Positions 1 to 8,457 of a DNA stretch of 64,000 bases are shown here, piece after piece. This DNA comes from Myroides indicus (lineage in GTDB: Bacteria; Bacteroidota; Bacteroidia; Flavobacteriales; Flavobacteriaceae), in assembly GCF_004364575.1 (NCBI RefSeq), contig NZ_SOAG01000005.1, positions 1 through 64,000 on the forward strand, read 5' to 3'. The translations under genes were made by a program, and so were the position numbers. Under the pieces are notes generated by a model. It worked only from the letters and a program-made list of their open reading frames with translations. It made no database searches and was not told the origin of the DNA. The first letter of the stretch is position 1, and every line of letters begins with the position of its first letter.

Positions 1-343
1 AAATAATATCTTTGGAAAACTATTCGGTGATAAGGGATATATTGGCGCTAAGCTTGCTGAATTACTGTTTCTAGATGGAATTGAATTAATTACTAGTATA
101 AGAAATAATATGAAGAACTCCCTTATGAGTATGTCTGATAAAATACTACTTAGAAAAAGATCTGTAATTGAAACTGTTAACGATGAATTAAAAAATGTAT
201 GTCAGGTAGAACACTCTAGACATAGATCGCCTATTAATTTCTTTACTAACCTTATCGCTGGAATTATTGCATATCATTTCTTGCCTAAGAAACCTGCAAT
301 TAGATATGAGAAAGTAATAACTAATCAATTGGCCTTGTTATAA
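1..343 (+). CDS. IS982-family transposase, C-terminal part (5' end outside window)
   Basis: The frame is open from base 2 and reads [15 protein letters not shown], so the gene starts before the window; the ATG at 110 is internal. The visible part (about 113 residues) has the features of the C-terminal half of IS982 transposases: the GDKGYIG block, a basic stretch with [19 protein letters not shown] containing the conserved Glu of the DDE catalytic triad, then [11 protein letters not shown] and a hydrophobic GIIAYHF segment near the end. The enzyme would cut and rejoin the IS ends during transposition. No frameshift or stop is seen in this part, so the copy may be intact. The family call rests on remembered motifs, not a search. 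Confidence 0.85.
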   Translation, partial: NNIFGKLFGDKGYIGAKLAELLFLDGIELITSIRNNMKNSLMSMSDKILLRKRSVIETVNDELKNVCQVEHSRHRSPINFFTNLIAGIIAYHFLPKKPAIRYEKVITNQLALL

Positions 344-355
344 TCGAACTCAGGT
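1..355 (+). mobile_element. Right end of an IS982-family insertion sequence
   Basis: The element continues beyond the left window edge. Just after the transposase stop, the sequence taatcgaactcaggt (341-355) reads in the outward-to-inward sense as acctgagttcgatta, which I take to be the right terminal inverted repeat. The matching left end and any target duplication lie outside the window, so the exact boundary is inferred. Confidence 0.6.
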
Positions 356-370
356 TTAAAATAAAAATCG

Positions 371-378
371 TACTTTTG
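371..378 (+). promoter_or_regulatory. Promoter -7 box (TAnnTTTG) for the acid phosphatase gene
   Basis: TACTTTTG fits the Bacteroidota consensus exactly and ends 29 bases before the ATG at 408. It lies only 15 bases beyond the inferred IS end, so the insertion may have replaced the original upstream region, including the -33 element. Confidence 0.5.
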
Positions 379-407
379 CAATCGGTTATTTAGAACAACT
401 CAAAAAT

Positions 408-1226
408 ATGCTTAAAAAATCCATTTTTATTGCAGGTGCTTCTTTTATAGCATTAATTTCTTGCAAATCAAATCAGAATATTATTTCTGTTGAAAAAGGG
501 AACAATTTAAATAATATTGAAGTAAACGGAAAACTATATGCTGCTGTTTTTCAACAAAATGCTGCAGAATTCCAAGCTTTATCCGCTCAGGCTTTCAATA
601 TTGCCACATTACAATTAAATAAAATTCTCGAAGAGCAGCACAATAAACCATTAGCTATTGTTTCTGATATTGACGAAACATTTCTAGATAACTCGCCCTA
701 TGCAGTAGAAATGGCGCATAAAGGAAAATCCTTTGATCAAGCATCATGGACAGAGTGGACTTCTAAAGGAGAGGCTCTTCCCTTTTTAGGCAGTCAGGAG
801 TTTTTTAATTATGCTGCTTCTAAAGGAGTTGAAATTTTTTATATCACCAACAGAAACGAAGATGACAAAGCAGGAACACTAAAAAATCTGAAAAAGTACA
901 ACTACCCTTTTGCCGATGAAACTCACATTGTTGTTAGAACATCTGAGTCAAGCAAAGAAACCCGTAGGCAAAAATTGAGTGAAACTCATGAAATCGTATT
1001 ACTTTTAGGAGATAATCTTTCGGATTTCTCCGCAGCTTTTGACCATAAAACAACACAAGAGCGAATGCAAAATGTAATAAAAAATAAACGTTTATTCGGT
1101 GAAAAATTCATTATTCTTCCAAATACAGGATATGGCGATTGGGAAGCTGCCTTATTTCAATATAAAAAAGATCTTACCACATCACAAAAAGATTCTATCT
1201 ACAGAAACAGCGTAAAAGGATTCTAA
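408..1226 (+). CDS. 5'-nucleotidase / class C acid phosphatase lipoprotein, e(P4) family
   Basis: A 272-residue surface or periplasmic lipoprotein phosphatase of the HAD superfamily. The N-terminus is a lipoprotein signal with a lipobox ending at LISC (Cys about residue 19). HAD motif I is SDIDETFLDNS, where the first Asp is the nucleophile and the second the general acid; a later LLGDNLSDF segment matches the acidic metal-binding motif of e(P4) proteins. Family members dephosphorylate nucleotides such as NMN or 5'-AMP outside the inner membrane so that the nucleoside can be imported. The gene is followed 31 bases later by a second small lipoprotein, so the two may be co-transcribed up to the hairpin at 1745. 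Substrate is not predictable here. Confidence 0.88.
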   Translation: MLKKSIFIAGASFIALISCKSNQNIISVEKGNNLNNIEVNGKLYAAVFQQNAAEFQALSAQAFNIATLQLNKILEEQHNKPLAIVSDIDETFLDNSPYAVEMAHKGKSFDQASWTEWTSKGEALPFLGSQEFFNYAASKGVEIFYITNRNEDDKAGTLKNLKKYNYPFADETHIVVRTSESSKETRRQKLSETHEIVLLLGDNLSDFSAAFDHKTTQERMQNVIKNKRLFGEKFIILPNTGYGDWEAALFQYKKDLTTSQKDSIYRNSVKGF

Positions 1227-1257
1227 TATTTACAATAACAAAAATAAATACAAAATC

Positions 1258-1713
1258 ATGAAAAAATTAATCGCTTCAGTATTATTTATTTCAGCAGCTA
1301 TTGGTTTTACAAGCTGTTCAAGTGATGACAATACCCCTATAAGAAAAGAGGCTTCCTATGAAGGAACCTGGGTAACAGATAGTTTATTTTACAAAGCTGG
1401 AAACTTCGAAGGGAAACACCTTTTTAGTCAAATGCCTCCTGATGATACAAGACCCACTATTATAGAGGAAATTTTGACTTTAACTGAAAAAACAGCATCT
1501 CTTGTTGAAACCGAAAAATTAGAAAATGGATCAACTAAACAGCTAGAGAAAGTAAATGGCACAATCAACGAAGATCTTATAAAATTTAACGGAAAAGAAT
1601 ACCATACCGAAAGAATCATCGTCAGTTATTCTGATTCACGCCTAGAATTAAAATACAATATTACTATGAGAGGAGCCACATTACCTGTTACAGTAACGTA
1701 TAAAAGAAAATAG
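1258..1713 (+). CDS. Small lipoprotein, lipocalin-like domain
   Basis: A 151-residue protein with a clear lipoprotein signal: a Lys-rich start, a hydrophobic core, and FTSCSSDDN with Cys at about residue 20. The rest is beta-rich and opens with YEGTWVTDSLFY, the kind of G-x-W start seen in the lipocalin-like proteins common in Flavobacteriia. It ends in alternating hydrophobic strands. No catalytic motif is visible, and the function is unknown. It sits 31 bases downstream of the acid phosphatase gene, on the same strand and ahead of a strong terminator, so it is probably the last gene of a two-gene unit. Confidence 0.7.
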   Translation: MKKLIASVLFISAAIGFTSCSSDDNTPIRKEASYEGTWVTDSLFYKAGNFEGKHLFSQMPPDDTRPTIIEEILTLTEKTASLVETEKLENGSTKQLEKVNGTINEDLIKFNGKEYHTERIIVSYSDSRLELKYNITMRGATLPVTVTYKRK

Positions 1714-1740
1714 CCAAAAACTCTTATAATTTAAAAATAA

Positions 1741-1781
1741 AAAGGCATTGATATTTTGAATCACATATCAATGCTTTTTTT
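1741..1781 (+). terminator. Rho-independent terminator
   Basis: A perfect 10-bp stem, gcattgatat (1745-1754) with atatcaatgc (1765-1774), has a 10-base loop and is followed by a run of T. It closes the lipoprotein unit. Confidence 0.85.
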
Positions 1782-1791
1782 ATTATGATAT

Positions 1792-2862
1792 TTAGCTATG
1801 TGCCAATTCTCTCTGCAAAACATAAATTTCATTATAATATTCTTTTCTGCTCTTACGAGGATGAAAAATAATTCCGATTTTATTATCTCCACTTGGACAG
1901 ATGCTGGATATAGTTAAGTCATTATCATCAATATATAAAACTTCATTACTCAGCAAGTTTCTATATCCTTGTTTATTTTTATTATAAAAAAGTTCAAGCA
2001 ATTCATCTTCTTTAATAACCAACCAACCATTTCCGAACTCTGTGGTAAACTGAACAGTACTTGTATTCTTATTAATTTGAACAGGAAACCATGTACCAAA
2101 AAACTCATCACCGATATCGTATAGCTTTCCATAAGAACAATTCCCCTTTAGATCAATTTCTACAATTCCAATTTCTCCATTTTCTTCTGTCAGCAAATAA
2201 GAATTAGATGTAAAAGATAGTGTTAAAGCTTCATGAACAAAAGGTAGATCAAAATTTAAAATTCTCTTTTTCAACTCTTTGCCTTCCTCATCTAACTGTC
2301 TGTGTAACCATCCTGATTCTACTTCAGTTATCAAGTGAATTTCATCCTGTCTAACACTAATTTTATTTCCTTTAGGAAAAGGAATTTTTTGTAAAACTTC
2401 ACTTTGAGCTTTATCATTTTGAAAATTAATAGAAAATAAAACATCTTCCCTATTTTTATTCCAAATATCTACACCATAGAAAATAGAGTTAGACTTAACA
2501 ATTCCTGCAAATCTTATACTATCCAGTTTTTCGTGATGTATAAGCTGTTCTTTTTTCAATGCATCATTCACAGAAAAAACACATAGTTGGTCACTTATTT
2601 CCTGTTGTAATAACACACAGTTTTCTTTTTTGGGGCTAATAAAAAGTATGGGAAGTTTATCATTACCCCCTATAATTTCTTTTATTTTTCCTCTATCATC
2701 TATAAATGTATATACCAATCTAGACGAAATAGATTCACCTTCATTTTCCAAAATATAATTTACCGATAAAACTCCCTTTTTACTCCAACAACTATCAACA
2801 GCATAAAGAGCAAAAGAAGTTCTAATCGTTGTAATTAACCCGAAAGGAGTAGTTTCATTCAT
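1792..2862 (-). CDS. Hypothetical protein, 356 residues, beta-rich
   Basis: I do not recognise this protein. It has no signal peptide or membrane segment, so it is probably cytoplasmic. The sequence is made of repeated short strands with aromatic and acidic turns (for example GWLHRQLDEEGKELKKRI and NGEIGIVEIDLKGN), which suggests a beta-propeller or similar all-beta fold; that is an impression, not a domain match. The start at 2862 is supported by a TAnnTTTG box 30 bases upstream. It stands alone, between convergent neighbours on one side and the MFS exporter on the other, so context gives no clear role. Confidence 0.55.
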   Translation of the reverse strand: MNETTPFGLITTIRTSFALYAVDSCWSKKGVLSVNYILENEGESISSRLVYTFIDDRGKIKEIIGGNDKLPILFISPKKENCVLLQQEISDQLCVFSVNDALKKEQLIHHEKLDSIRFAGIVKSNSIFYGVDIWNKNREDVLFSINFQNDKAQSEVLQKIPFPKGNKISVRQDEIHLITEVESGWLHRQLDEEGKELKKRILNFDLPFVHEALTLSFTSNSYLLTEENGEIGIVEIDLKGNCSYGKLYDIGDEFFGTWFPVQINKNTSTVQFTTEFGNGWLVIKEDELLELFYNKNKQGYRNLLSNEVLYIDDNDLTISSICPSGDNKIGIIFHPRKSRKEYYNEIYVLQRELAHS

Positions 2863-2892
2863 AAATTATAGAATAAAGATCAGACAAAACAA

Positions 2893-2900
2893 CAAATATA
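2893..2900 (-). promoter_or_regulatory. Promoter -7 box for the 1792-2862 gene
   Basis: The minus strand reads TATATTTG, an exact TAnnTTTG match, ending 30 bases before the ATG at 2862. Confidence 0.5.
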
Positions 2901-2960
2901 GAAAAAGAAAGACTTCATAAGGAAAAAGTAAAAATTAATTAAAAAACTTATCCAATTTCT

Positions 2961-4388
2961 TTATTTTTCTTCTCCCTTATAAACCCGCTTCCCTGACATA
3001 TTTGCTCCTGCATTTTTATCCAGTTTGGTAAAAATAAAACTAGAAAACACTGTCAGCATTCCCATAACCAGAAAAGTATATCGGAATACCGATATATTAT
3101 CACTACTTAAACCTATATTGCTATTTTTAAACAGTATTAAAAACATTGCTGAAATGGAAATCCCTAGACTAATTGCTAATTGCTGCGTAACTGATAATAA
3201 GCTATTACCATCACTAGACGTTTCATTGTCTAAATCAGCTAATGAAATAGTATTCATAGACGTAAATTGTACCGCATTAAAAGCTCCGTTCCCTATCATT
3301 AACAAAATAACAACCCAATAGGGAGTATTTTTACTGATAAAGAAAAACATTGAAATTAGCATTCCAGTCAATATAGTATTAAATACCAACGTATTACGAT
3401 AACCGAAACGCTTTACGATCGGCACTACAAAACTGCGAGAAATAAGATTAGAAAAAGCTTGAGGTATCATCATTAATCCGGCATAAAAAGCAGAGTATCC
3501 ATATCCTACCTGCAATAAAAGAGGTACCATGAGGGGCATACCTCCTACTCCAAACCGCGTAATAAGATTACCTATTAATCCGATTCTTAAAGTCGTAATT
3601 TTTAATAAGTTTAATTTTATAAGCGGATTCGGCTTTTTTCTAGCATAGATTATATATGAAAATATAAGTATTAAAGATAAAATTAATAACAAAACAAGTT
3701 GAAACAAAGAAATACGAGGAGAGTTCCATCGTTCAATAACCAATGTTATAGCGGTCAATCCACCGCTAAAAAGTATCCACCCCAATAAATCGAACTTGCC
3801 AACCTTATTAGTAAAGTTGGGAATCACAGAGCGAGCCATCATGACGGCTATAATACCCACTGGTATGTTAATTAAAAAAATCCAGTGCCAAGAAAATTTT
3901 TCCACTAAGAATCCCCCTGCCGTGGGTCCTAGCATAGGTCCTATCAATGCAGGTATGGTAATAAAGTTAATTACTTTAAGTAGTTTTTCTTTTGGATAAG
4001 CATAAATCAATGTCAATCTGGCTACAGGCACCATCATAGAACCTCCAATAGCTTGGAATATACGTGCACAAATTAATTCACTTAGCGTATCAGAAAGCGA
4101 ACAAAACAGCGAACCTAATGTAAAAATAGTTACTGCCAGAATAAAAATCCTTTTAGTTCCGTATTTATCTGCCAACCATCCGCTTAGAGGAATTAAGAGA
4201 GCTACCGTTAAAGTATAAGAAACAATAATACTTTGAATTTCTAAAGGCGACTCACCCAAACTCTTTGCTATAGAAGGTAATCCTGTATTTAAGATTGTTC
4301 CATCTAGCGCCTGCATGAAAATAGCTAAAGCACCTAACCAAGGTAAATATTTTTGAATTTTAGGATCTCGAATTACGCCTGCTTTCAT
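2961..4388 (-). CDS. MFS transporter, DHA2 (14-TMS, EmrB/QacA-like) drug exporter
   Basis: An integral inner-membrane proton antiporter of about 475 residues with many hydrophobic segments. DHA2-family signatures are visible: QALDGTILNTGLPSIAKSLG in TM1, GWLADKYGTKRIF (MFS motif A) after TM2, and RIFQAIGGSMMVPVARL in TM4. Such pumps export toxic cations, dyes, detergents or antibiotics; the substrate cannot be told. The longest frame begins with TTG at 4427; I prefer ATG at 4388 (MKAGVIRD), which lies 62 bases downstream of a TAnnTTTG box. It has no adaptor protein next to it, unlike EmrAB pairs, so it probably works alone. Confidence 0.85.
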   Translation of the reverse strand: MKAGVIRDPKIQKYLPWLGALAIFMQALDGTILNTGLPSIAKSLGESPLEIQSIIVSYTLTVALLIPLSGWLADKYGTKRIFILAVTIFTLGSLFCSLSDTLSELICARIFQAIGGSMMVPVARLTLIYAYPKEKLLKVINFITIPALIGPMLGPTAGGFLVEKFSWHWIFLINIPVGIIAVMMARSVIPNFTNKVGKFDLLGWILFSGGLTAITLVIERWNSPRISLFQLVLLLILSLILIFSYIIYARKKPNPLIKLNLLKITTLRIGLIGNLITRFGVGGMPLMVPLLLQVGYGYSAFYAGLMMIPQAFSNLISRSFVVPIVKRFGYRNTLVFNTILTGMLISMFFFISKNTPYWVVILLMIGNGAFNAVQFTSMNTISLADLDNETSSDGNSLLSVTQQLAISLGISISAMFLILFKNSNIGLSSDNISVFRYTFLVMGMLTVFSSFIFTKLDKNAGANMSGKRVYKGEEK

Positions 4389-4450
4389 TGCGTTTCTTTT
4401 TATTTCCGTCTTTAAACTATTCAACAATTAGCTGAAATTCCGAAACACGA

Positions 4451-4458
4451 CAAAGATA
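4451..4458 (-). promoter_or_regulatory. Promoter -7 box for the MFS exporter
   Basis: The minus strand reads TATCTTTG, an exact TAnnTTTG match, 62 bases upstream of the ATG at 4388. It supports a start inside, not at the end of, the longest frame. Confidence 0.45.
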
Positions 4459-4521
4459 AAACAATATAAAATGTCACTAAAATCAAACCTGTTTTTGAAT
4501 CGTTAATATTATACCAAAAAA

Positions 4522-5109
4522 TTAAAGCTGTAGCTCAATCCAATTGGCTACTATTTTTTTACCTTCCGCTGTCATATATGACTCCGGATGAAACTGAATT
4601 CCTCTTACATTGTAGGTTCGATGGCGAAGAGCCATAATAATACCGCTTTTAGTACATGCTGTAACCTCCATATCTTTTGGTAGATTTTCTCTTTTTACAG
4701 CCCATGAATGATATAGCCCCACCTGAATATACGACGAAAGAGAATGAAAAAGCAATTCAGTATTATCTATCTCAATTTCAAATCGTTGTCCATGATAAAC
4801 TCTACGTAGATTTATTAGCTCCGCCCCAAAAAACTCAGCTATTGCCTGATGTCCTAAACAAACTCCCAATATCGGTGTAGTATGTTTATATCTTGAAATA
4901 ATTTCCGACAGCACAGGATATTTTTCCGGCACATCCGGTCCTGGAGAAAGTACGATTCCATGGTATTTTTTCAGTTCATTTAAATCTGCCGCATCATTTG
5001 GTACAACTTCTACCACACAATGGGGATGTTCGTCGAAAATCTGATAAAGATTATAAGTAAAAGAGTCGTGATTATCTATAATAACTATTTTCTTCTGCTG
5101 TTTGCTCAT
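4522..5109 (-). CDS. pabA: Aminodeoxychorismate/anthranilate synthase glutamine amidotransferase subunit
   Basis: A class I glutamine amidotransferase of about 195 residues. It opens with VIIDNHDSFTYNL, has the oxyanion segment VLSPGPDVPE, the nucleophile motif GVCLGHQAIAEFFGA with the catalytic Cys, and the His-x-Glu pair in GIQFHPES. It hydrolyses glutamine and channels ammonia to a chorismate-binding partner. That partner is almost certainly the divergent pabB at 5148, so the product should be 4-amino-4-deoxychorismate for folate; a shared use in tryptophan synthesis is possible because PabA and TrpG are close homologues. The longest frame starts with TTG at 5115; ATG at 5109 is preferred. 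Confidence 0.9.
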   Translation of the reverse strand: MSKQQKKIVIIDNHDSFTYNLYQIFDEHPHCVVEVVPNDAADLNELKKYHGIVLSPGPDVPEKYPVLSEIISRYKHTTPILGVCLGHQAIAEFFGAELINLRRVYHGQRFEIEIDNTELLFHSLSSYIQVGLYHSWAVKRENLPKDMEVTACTKSGIIMALRHRTYNVRGIQFHPESYMTAEGKKIVANWIELQL

Positions 5110-5120
5110 AAACAATTTTG

Positions 5121-5128
5121 TATTTTTG
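5121..5128 (+). promoter_or_regulatory. Promoter -7 box for pabB, decides its start
   Basis: TATTTTTG fits TAnnTTTG exactly and ends 19 bases before ATG 5148. The longer frame would start at a TTG (5118) immediately before this box, which argues against that start. The box lies in the 38-base gap between the divergent pabA and pabB starts. Confidence 0.6.
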
Positions 5129-5147
5129 TTTTCAAATAGTTGTTAAA

Positions 5148-6122
5148 ATGGGACTCAAAGATACGATTATCTCAACAATGAATGAACTTGGTCAAAAGAG
5201 AAAACCTTTTTTATTTATCGTTGATTTTAAAGGAGAAAACGCAATTATCAAACCTTTAGATAATTTAAATAATAATGAGATATCTTTCTGTTTTAACGGA
5301 GTAAGCAATACCAAAGATACGCTAAACATCTCTAATTTTAATATTGATTGCAACGTTTTTCCAATCTCATTTGAACAATACAAATCGCAATTTGATAAAG
5401 TTTATCAACAAATAGAGCGAGGTAACACCTATTTACTCAATCTGACCTTAAAAACTCCGATTAAATTGACTGCTAGTCTACAAGATGTCTACTATACTTC
5501 AAAAGCAAAATACAAACTATATATAAAAGATAAGTTTGTTTGTTTTTCACCGGAAATTTTTGTCCAAATAAAAAATAATACCATTTTATCCTTTCCCATG
5601 AAAGGAACTATAAATGCCAACCTCCCTAATGCTGAACAAACTCTTTTAAACGATTCCAAAGAAATTGCAGAACACTACACTATTGTTGATCTTATTAGAA
5701 ATGACTTGAATATAGTTGCTAAAAAAGTAAAAGTGGATCGATTTCGATATGTAGATAAAATAGAAAGTGCCAAAGGTGCTATTTTTCAGACAAGTTCACA
5801 GATTAGTGGTAAACTATCTGCAAACTGGCACAATCATATAGGTGATATTTTTTCAAAACTTTTACCTGCCGGATCCGTAACTGGTTCACCTAAAGAAAGT
5901 ACAGTTAATATTATTGAAAATACAGAAACCTATCATCGAAAATACTATACAGGCATTGGAGGAATTTATGACGGAAGTTCTATAGATAGCGCAGTACTAA
6001 TCCGCTTTATTGAAAAAGAAAATGACAACTATTTTTATAAAAGCGGTGGTGGAATAACTTTTTCCAGTGATGTCAAAAAAGAATATGAAGAGCTTTTGCA
6101 AAAAATATACATTCCTTATTAA
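5148..6122 (+). CDS. pabB: Aminodeoxychorismate synthase component I (chorismate-binding subunit)
   Basis: A compact 324-residue chorismate-binding enzyme. The C-terminal half carries family signatures: FSPEIFVQI, FPMKGTINAN, HYTIVDLIRNDLN, GSVTGSPKESTVNIIENTE and YYTGIGGIYDG. It would aminate chorismate to aminodeoxychorismate with ammonia supplied by PabA, on the route to p-aminobenzoate and folate. It is shorter than E. coli PabB (about 450 residues) and lacks most of the N-terminal region, which is a common stand-alone form. No PabC-like lyase is visible nearby. The ATG at 5148 (MGLKD) is chosen because a TAnnTTTG box lies between it and the upstream TTG. Confidence 0.9.
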   Translation: MGLKDTIISTMNELGQKRKPFLFIVDFKGENAIIKPLDNLNNNEISFCFNGVSNTKDTLNISNFNIDCNVFPISFEQYKSQFDKVYQQIERGNTYLLNLTLKTPIKLTASLQDVYYTSKAKYKLYIKDKFVCFSPEIFVQIKNNTILSFPMKGTINANLPNAEQTLLNDSKEIAEHYTIVDLIRNDLNIVAKKVKVDRFRYVDKIESAKGAIFQTSSQISGKLSANWHNHIGDIFSKLLPAGSVTGSPKESTVNIIENTETYHRKYYTGIGGIYDGSSIDSAVLIRFIEKENDNYFYKSGGGITFSSDVKKEYEELLQKIYIPY

Positions 6123-6133
6123 TCGTATTTATT

Positions 6134-6162
6134 AAAAAAGTTGCTTTAAAAGCAACTTTTTT
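6134..6162. terminator. Bidirectional terminator between pabB and the TM2 gene
   Basis: aaaaaagttgct is followed after a short loop by agcaactttttt, an inverted repeat of up to 14 bp with A/T runs on both outer sides, so it can act on both converging transcripts. Confidence 0.8.
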
Positions 6163-6178
6163 AATCTTTAAACTTCTT

Positions 6179-6445
6179 CTAAAACCAAGGTCGTTTATTT
6201 ACCTGATATGTCTGATAAAAATCTTCGTCTGATTTTGTCAGATAAATAATACCCTCAATAAATCCTATTATTCCTAATGCCCCGCATGTTACAAGAGAAA
6301 TTACAAGCTGAATTATTCCTTCTTTAGTATATCCCAAATAAAACTTGTGTATTCCAAATGTTCCCAAAAGAATACCCAGTATTCCCGCTACTACTTTTTT
6401 GTTGTCTTGGATCGGCTGTGCGTCCTTTGATGTTACTTGTTCCAT
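6179..6445 (-). CDS. TM2 domain-containing protein
   Basis: An 88-residue membrane protein. It has a short polar N-terminus, then the TM2 pattern: a first helix VVAGILGILLGTFGIHKFYL, the turn GYTKEGIIQL, and a second helix around LVTCGALGIIGFIEGIIYL, ending in DEDFYQTYQ. TM2 proteins are widespread small membrane proteins of unclear function in bacteria. A TAnnTTTG box 17 bases upstream supports the start. It converges on pabB and shares a bidirectional terminator with it. Confidence 0.85.
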   Translation of the reverse strand: MEQVTSKDAQPIQDNKKVVAGILGILLGTFGIHKFYLGYTKEGIIQLVISLVTCGALGIIGFIEGIIYLTKSDEDFYQTYQVNKRPWF

Positions 6446-6462
6446 TACCTTAACTTTTTTAG

Positions 6463-6470
6463 CAAATTTA
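6463..6470 (-). promoter_or_regulatory. Promoter -7 box for the TM2 gene
   Basis: The minus strand reads TAAATTTG, an exact TAnnTTTG match, 17 bases upstream of ATG 6445. The rest of 6446-6717 is AT-rich with no other feature seen except a near match (TATATTTA, 6682-6689) in front of the tlpA-like gene. Confidence 0.5.
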
Positions 6471-6717
6471 TACAGTTTATTTTAATATCAAAATAGGATT
6501 CATTTTTTTAATGAAAAAAAACAAAATGATAATTTATAGTTAATAATTAATCTATAAAGAATGACTTTTTTCAATAAAAACCTCTCCATTTTCATTTATT
6601 TTTTAAATATAAACTTTCATTTCTTCTTCATTTTTCAATAATATCTTTCTCATAACAAATAATAAGGATAGTATAAATTATTATATTTACACGTTTCTTT
6701 TTAAAAATTATAATTTT

Positions 6718-7845
6718 ATGAAATACATATTTATATTTTTTTCTGCATTATTTTCAATAACCTTTTTGACAGCACAAAACCGTTCTGATTTTAATATTAA
6801 TGGCACGGTGAAAAATATTGATAATCATCAAATCGTATATCTGCGAACACTAAAAGCTGACCAAAATATTTTTGTAAATATAGATTCTGTCAAAATAGAA
6901 AACGGACAGTTTGAATTTCAAGGCAATATTGAAAACATCTCTTATGCTTCATTTTATATTGGAAAGGATAAATATCCTTTCTTCCTAGAAAAAGGAAATA
7001 TAAAAGCTAATCTTGAAAAAACAAATCAGGAAGAGCACGAAGTAAAAACTTCTGTCACGGGAACAAAAACCAATGATGAATTTAACGCATTTTCGCAAAA
7101 ACTATATAAATTGCAAAGCGAAACTTCTCAGTATCGAGACAAAAATCAAGATGAGCTGACTAATGCTATTCTCAATCAGGATCAAAAAAAATTAGAACAA
7201 TTTTCAGAGGAATTCAGTAAATATGTAAATAAAATATCTACTGTTATAGACCAACAATTAGCAAATAATCCTAATTCTTATACTTCATTAGTTATTCTAT
7301 ACCAAAAAATAGAAAGCAACCTGATTAGCAAAAGCAATGCAGATGCTTTGTTTTCAAAAGTCAAACCAAGTTTAAAAAACTCTAATATTGGTATGACTAT
7401 TTCTAAACTTATAGATGAAATGGAATTAACTAAAGTACGCGTTGGTGATATAGCACCCGATTTCTCCGGAAAAAATCCACAAGGCAAAACAATTACTTTA
7501 AACAACAATTTAGGTAAAGTTACAATTGTTCATTTTTGGGCTCCATGGTGTCCCGCATGTAGAGCAAAAATACATTTTTTACAGGAAGCCTATTTAAATT
7601 TCAAGCAAAAAGGACTAAATATTATTAGTATCTGCGTAGGAGAAGATGGAGAAGAATGGCGAAGTGAAATTAAAGAGTATCAACTAGATTGGTTCCATAT
7701 TTCTGATCTGGCACCTATTCAGGATTTATATGGGATACAAACAATTCCTACTTTATTTATTTTAGACAAAAACGGCAAAGTTTTGGAAATTAATAATATA
7801 AACAAAGATTTATATAATACTGTTCAAAAACACCTAAACAACTAG
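6718..7845 (+). CDS. TlpA-like thioredoxin with N-terminal DUF4369 domain
   Basis: A 375-residue exported thiol-disulfide protein. Residues 1-19 form a signal peptide ending near LTAQ. About residues 25-120 match the DUF4369 pattern common in Bacteroidota (NGTVKNIDNHQIVYLRT, later FYIGKDKYPFFLEKGNI). A helical linker follows, and the C-terminal thioredoxin fold starts at GDIAPDFSGKNPQGKTITL. The redox motif is W277-C-P-A-C281 in FWAPWCPACRAKI, and the conserved cis-proline is in QTIPTLFILD. It should reduce or shuffle disulfides in the periplasm, for example in cytochrome or envelope protein maturation. Partner unknown; no DsbD or Ccm gene lies next to it. Confidence 0.87.
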   Translation: MKYIFIFFSALFSITFLTAQNRSDFNINGTVKNIDNHQIVYLRTLKADQNIFVNIDSVKIENGQFEFQGNIENISYASFYIGKDKYPFFLEKGNIKANLEKTNQEEHEVKTSVTGTKTNDEFNAFSQKLYKLQSETSQYRDKNQDELTNAILNQDQKKLEQFSEEFSKYVNKISTVIDQQLANNPNSYTSLVILYQKIESNLISKSNADALFSKVKPSLKNSNIGMTISKLIDEMELTKVRVGDIAPDFSGKNPQGKTITLNNNLGKVTIVHFWAPWCPACRAKIHFLQEAYLNFKQKGLNIISICVGEDGEEWRSEIKEYQLDWFHISDLAPIQDLYGIQTIPTLFILDKNGKVLEINNINKDLYNTVQKHLNN

Positions 7846-7952
7846 AGCACTATATACCAATTAATTATTCAAAAATCATAACTTTATTATTCTCTAATCA
7901 TATTTTTTGAGGTAATTCTGTAACAATTTTTGATTACAGACGACATATAGAC

Positions 7953-8447
7953 ATGAACAAATCATTAGAGCAAGATTTTATACAACTGCTGGATAAAAAT
8001 CAAAATCTTATCCATAAAGTTTGTCGGCTGTATACATCAGATGATTTTTCTCACAAGGATTTGTTTCAGGAAATTTCTATTCAACTTTGGAACGCTTTTC
8101 CAAAATTTCGGGGTGATTCCAAATTTACAACGTGGGCATACAGAGTTGCCTTAAATACGGCTATTTCACTTTACCGGAAAAAGGATAAAAGTGTCAATAC
8201 TATCGTTTTTGATAATACTATTCACAAGTTTGAATACAGTGATTACAATTACGAAGAAGAAGAGCAGTTAAAGTTAATGTACAAAGCTGTACACCAGCTT
8301 AATGACATTGAAAAAGCTTTGGTTTTCATGTATTTGGAGGATAAAAATTATGAGGAAATCTCCGAAACATTAGGAATCAGTGAAATTAATGCCAGAGTAA
8401 AAATGAATAGAATAAAGTCTAAACTAAAAAAGATCTTAAATCCATAG
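7953..8447 (+). CDS. RNA polymerase sigma-70 factor, ECF subfamily
   Basis: A 164-residue sigma factor with only regions 2 and 4. Region 2 includes DLFQEISIQLWNAFPKFRG and KFTTWAYRVALNTAISLYRK; region 4 includes LNDIEKALVFMYLEDKNYEEISETLGISEINARVKMNRIKSKLK, whose helix-turn-helix would read the -35 element of target promoters. It directs RNA polymerase to a small stimulus-specific gene set. The next gene begins 10 bases after the stop and encodes a membrane protein, the usual position of an anti-sigma factor. The nearby promoter pattern is not an obvious TAnnTTTG match, so autoregulation is possible. Confidence 0.9.
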   Translation: MNKSLEQDFIQLLDKNQNLIHKVCRLYTSDDFSHKDLFQEISIQLWNAFPKFRGDSKFTTWAYRVALNTAISLYRKKDKSVNTIVFDNTIHKFEYSDYNYEEEEQLKLMYKAVHQLNDIEKALVFMYLEDKNYEEISETLGISEINARVKMNRIKSKLKKILNP

Positions 8448-8457
8448 GAAAGTATAT

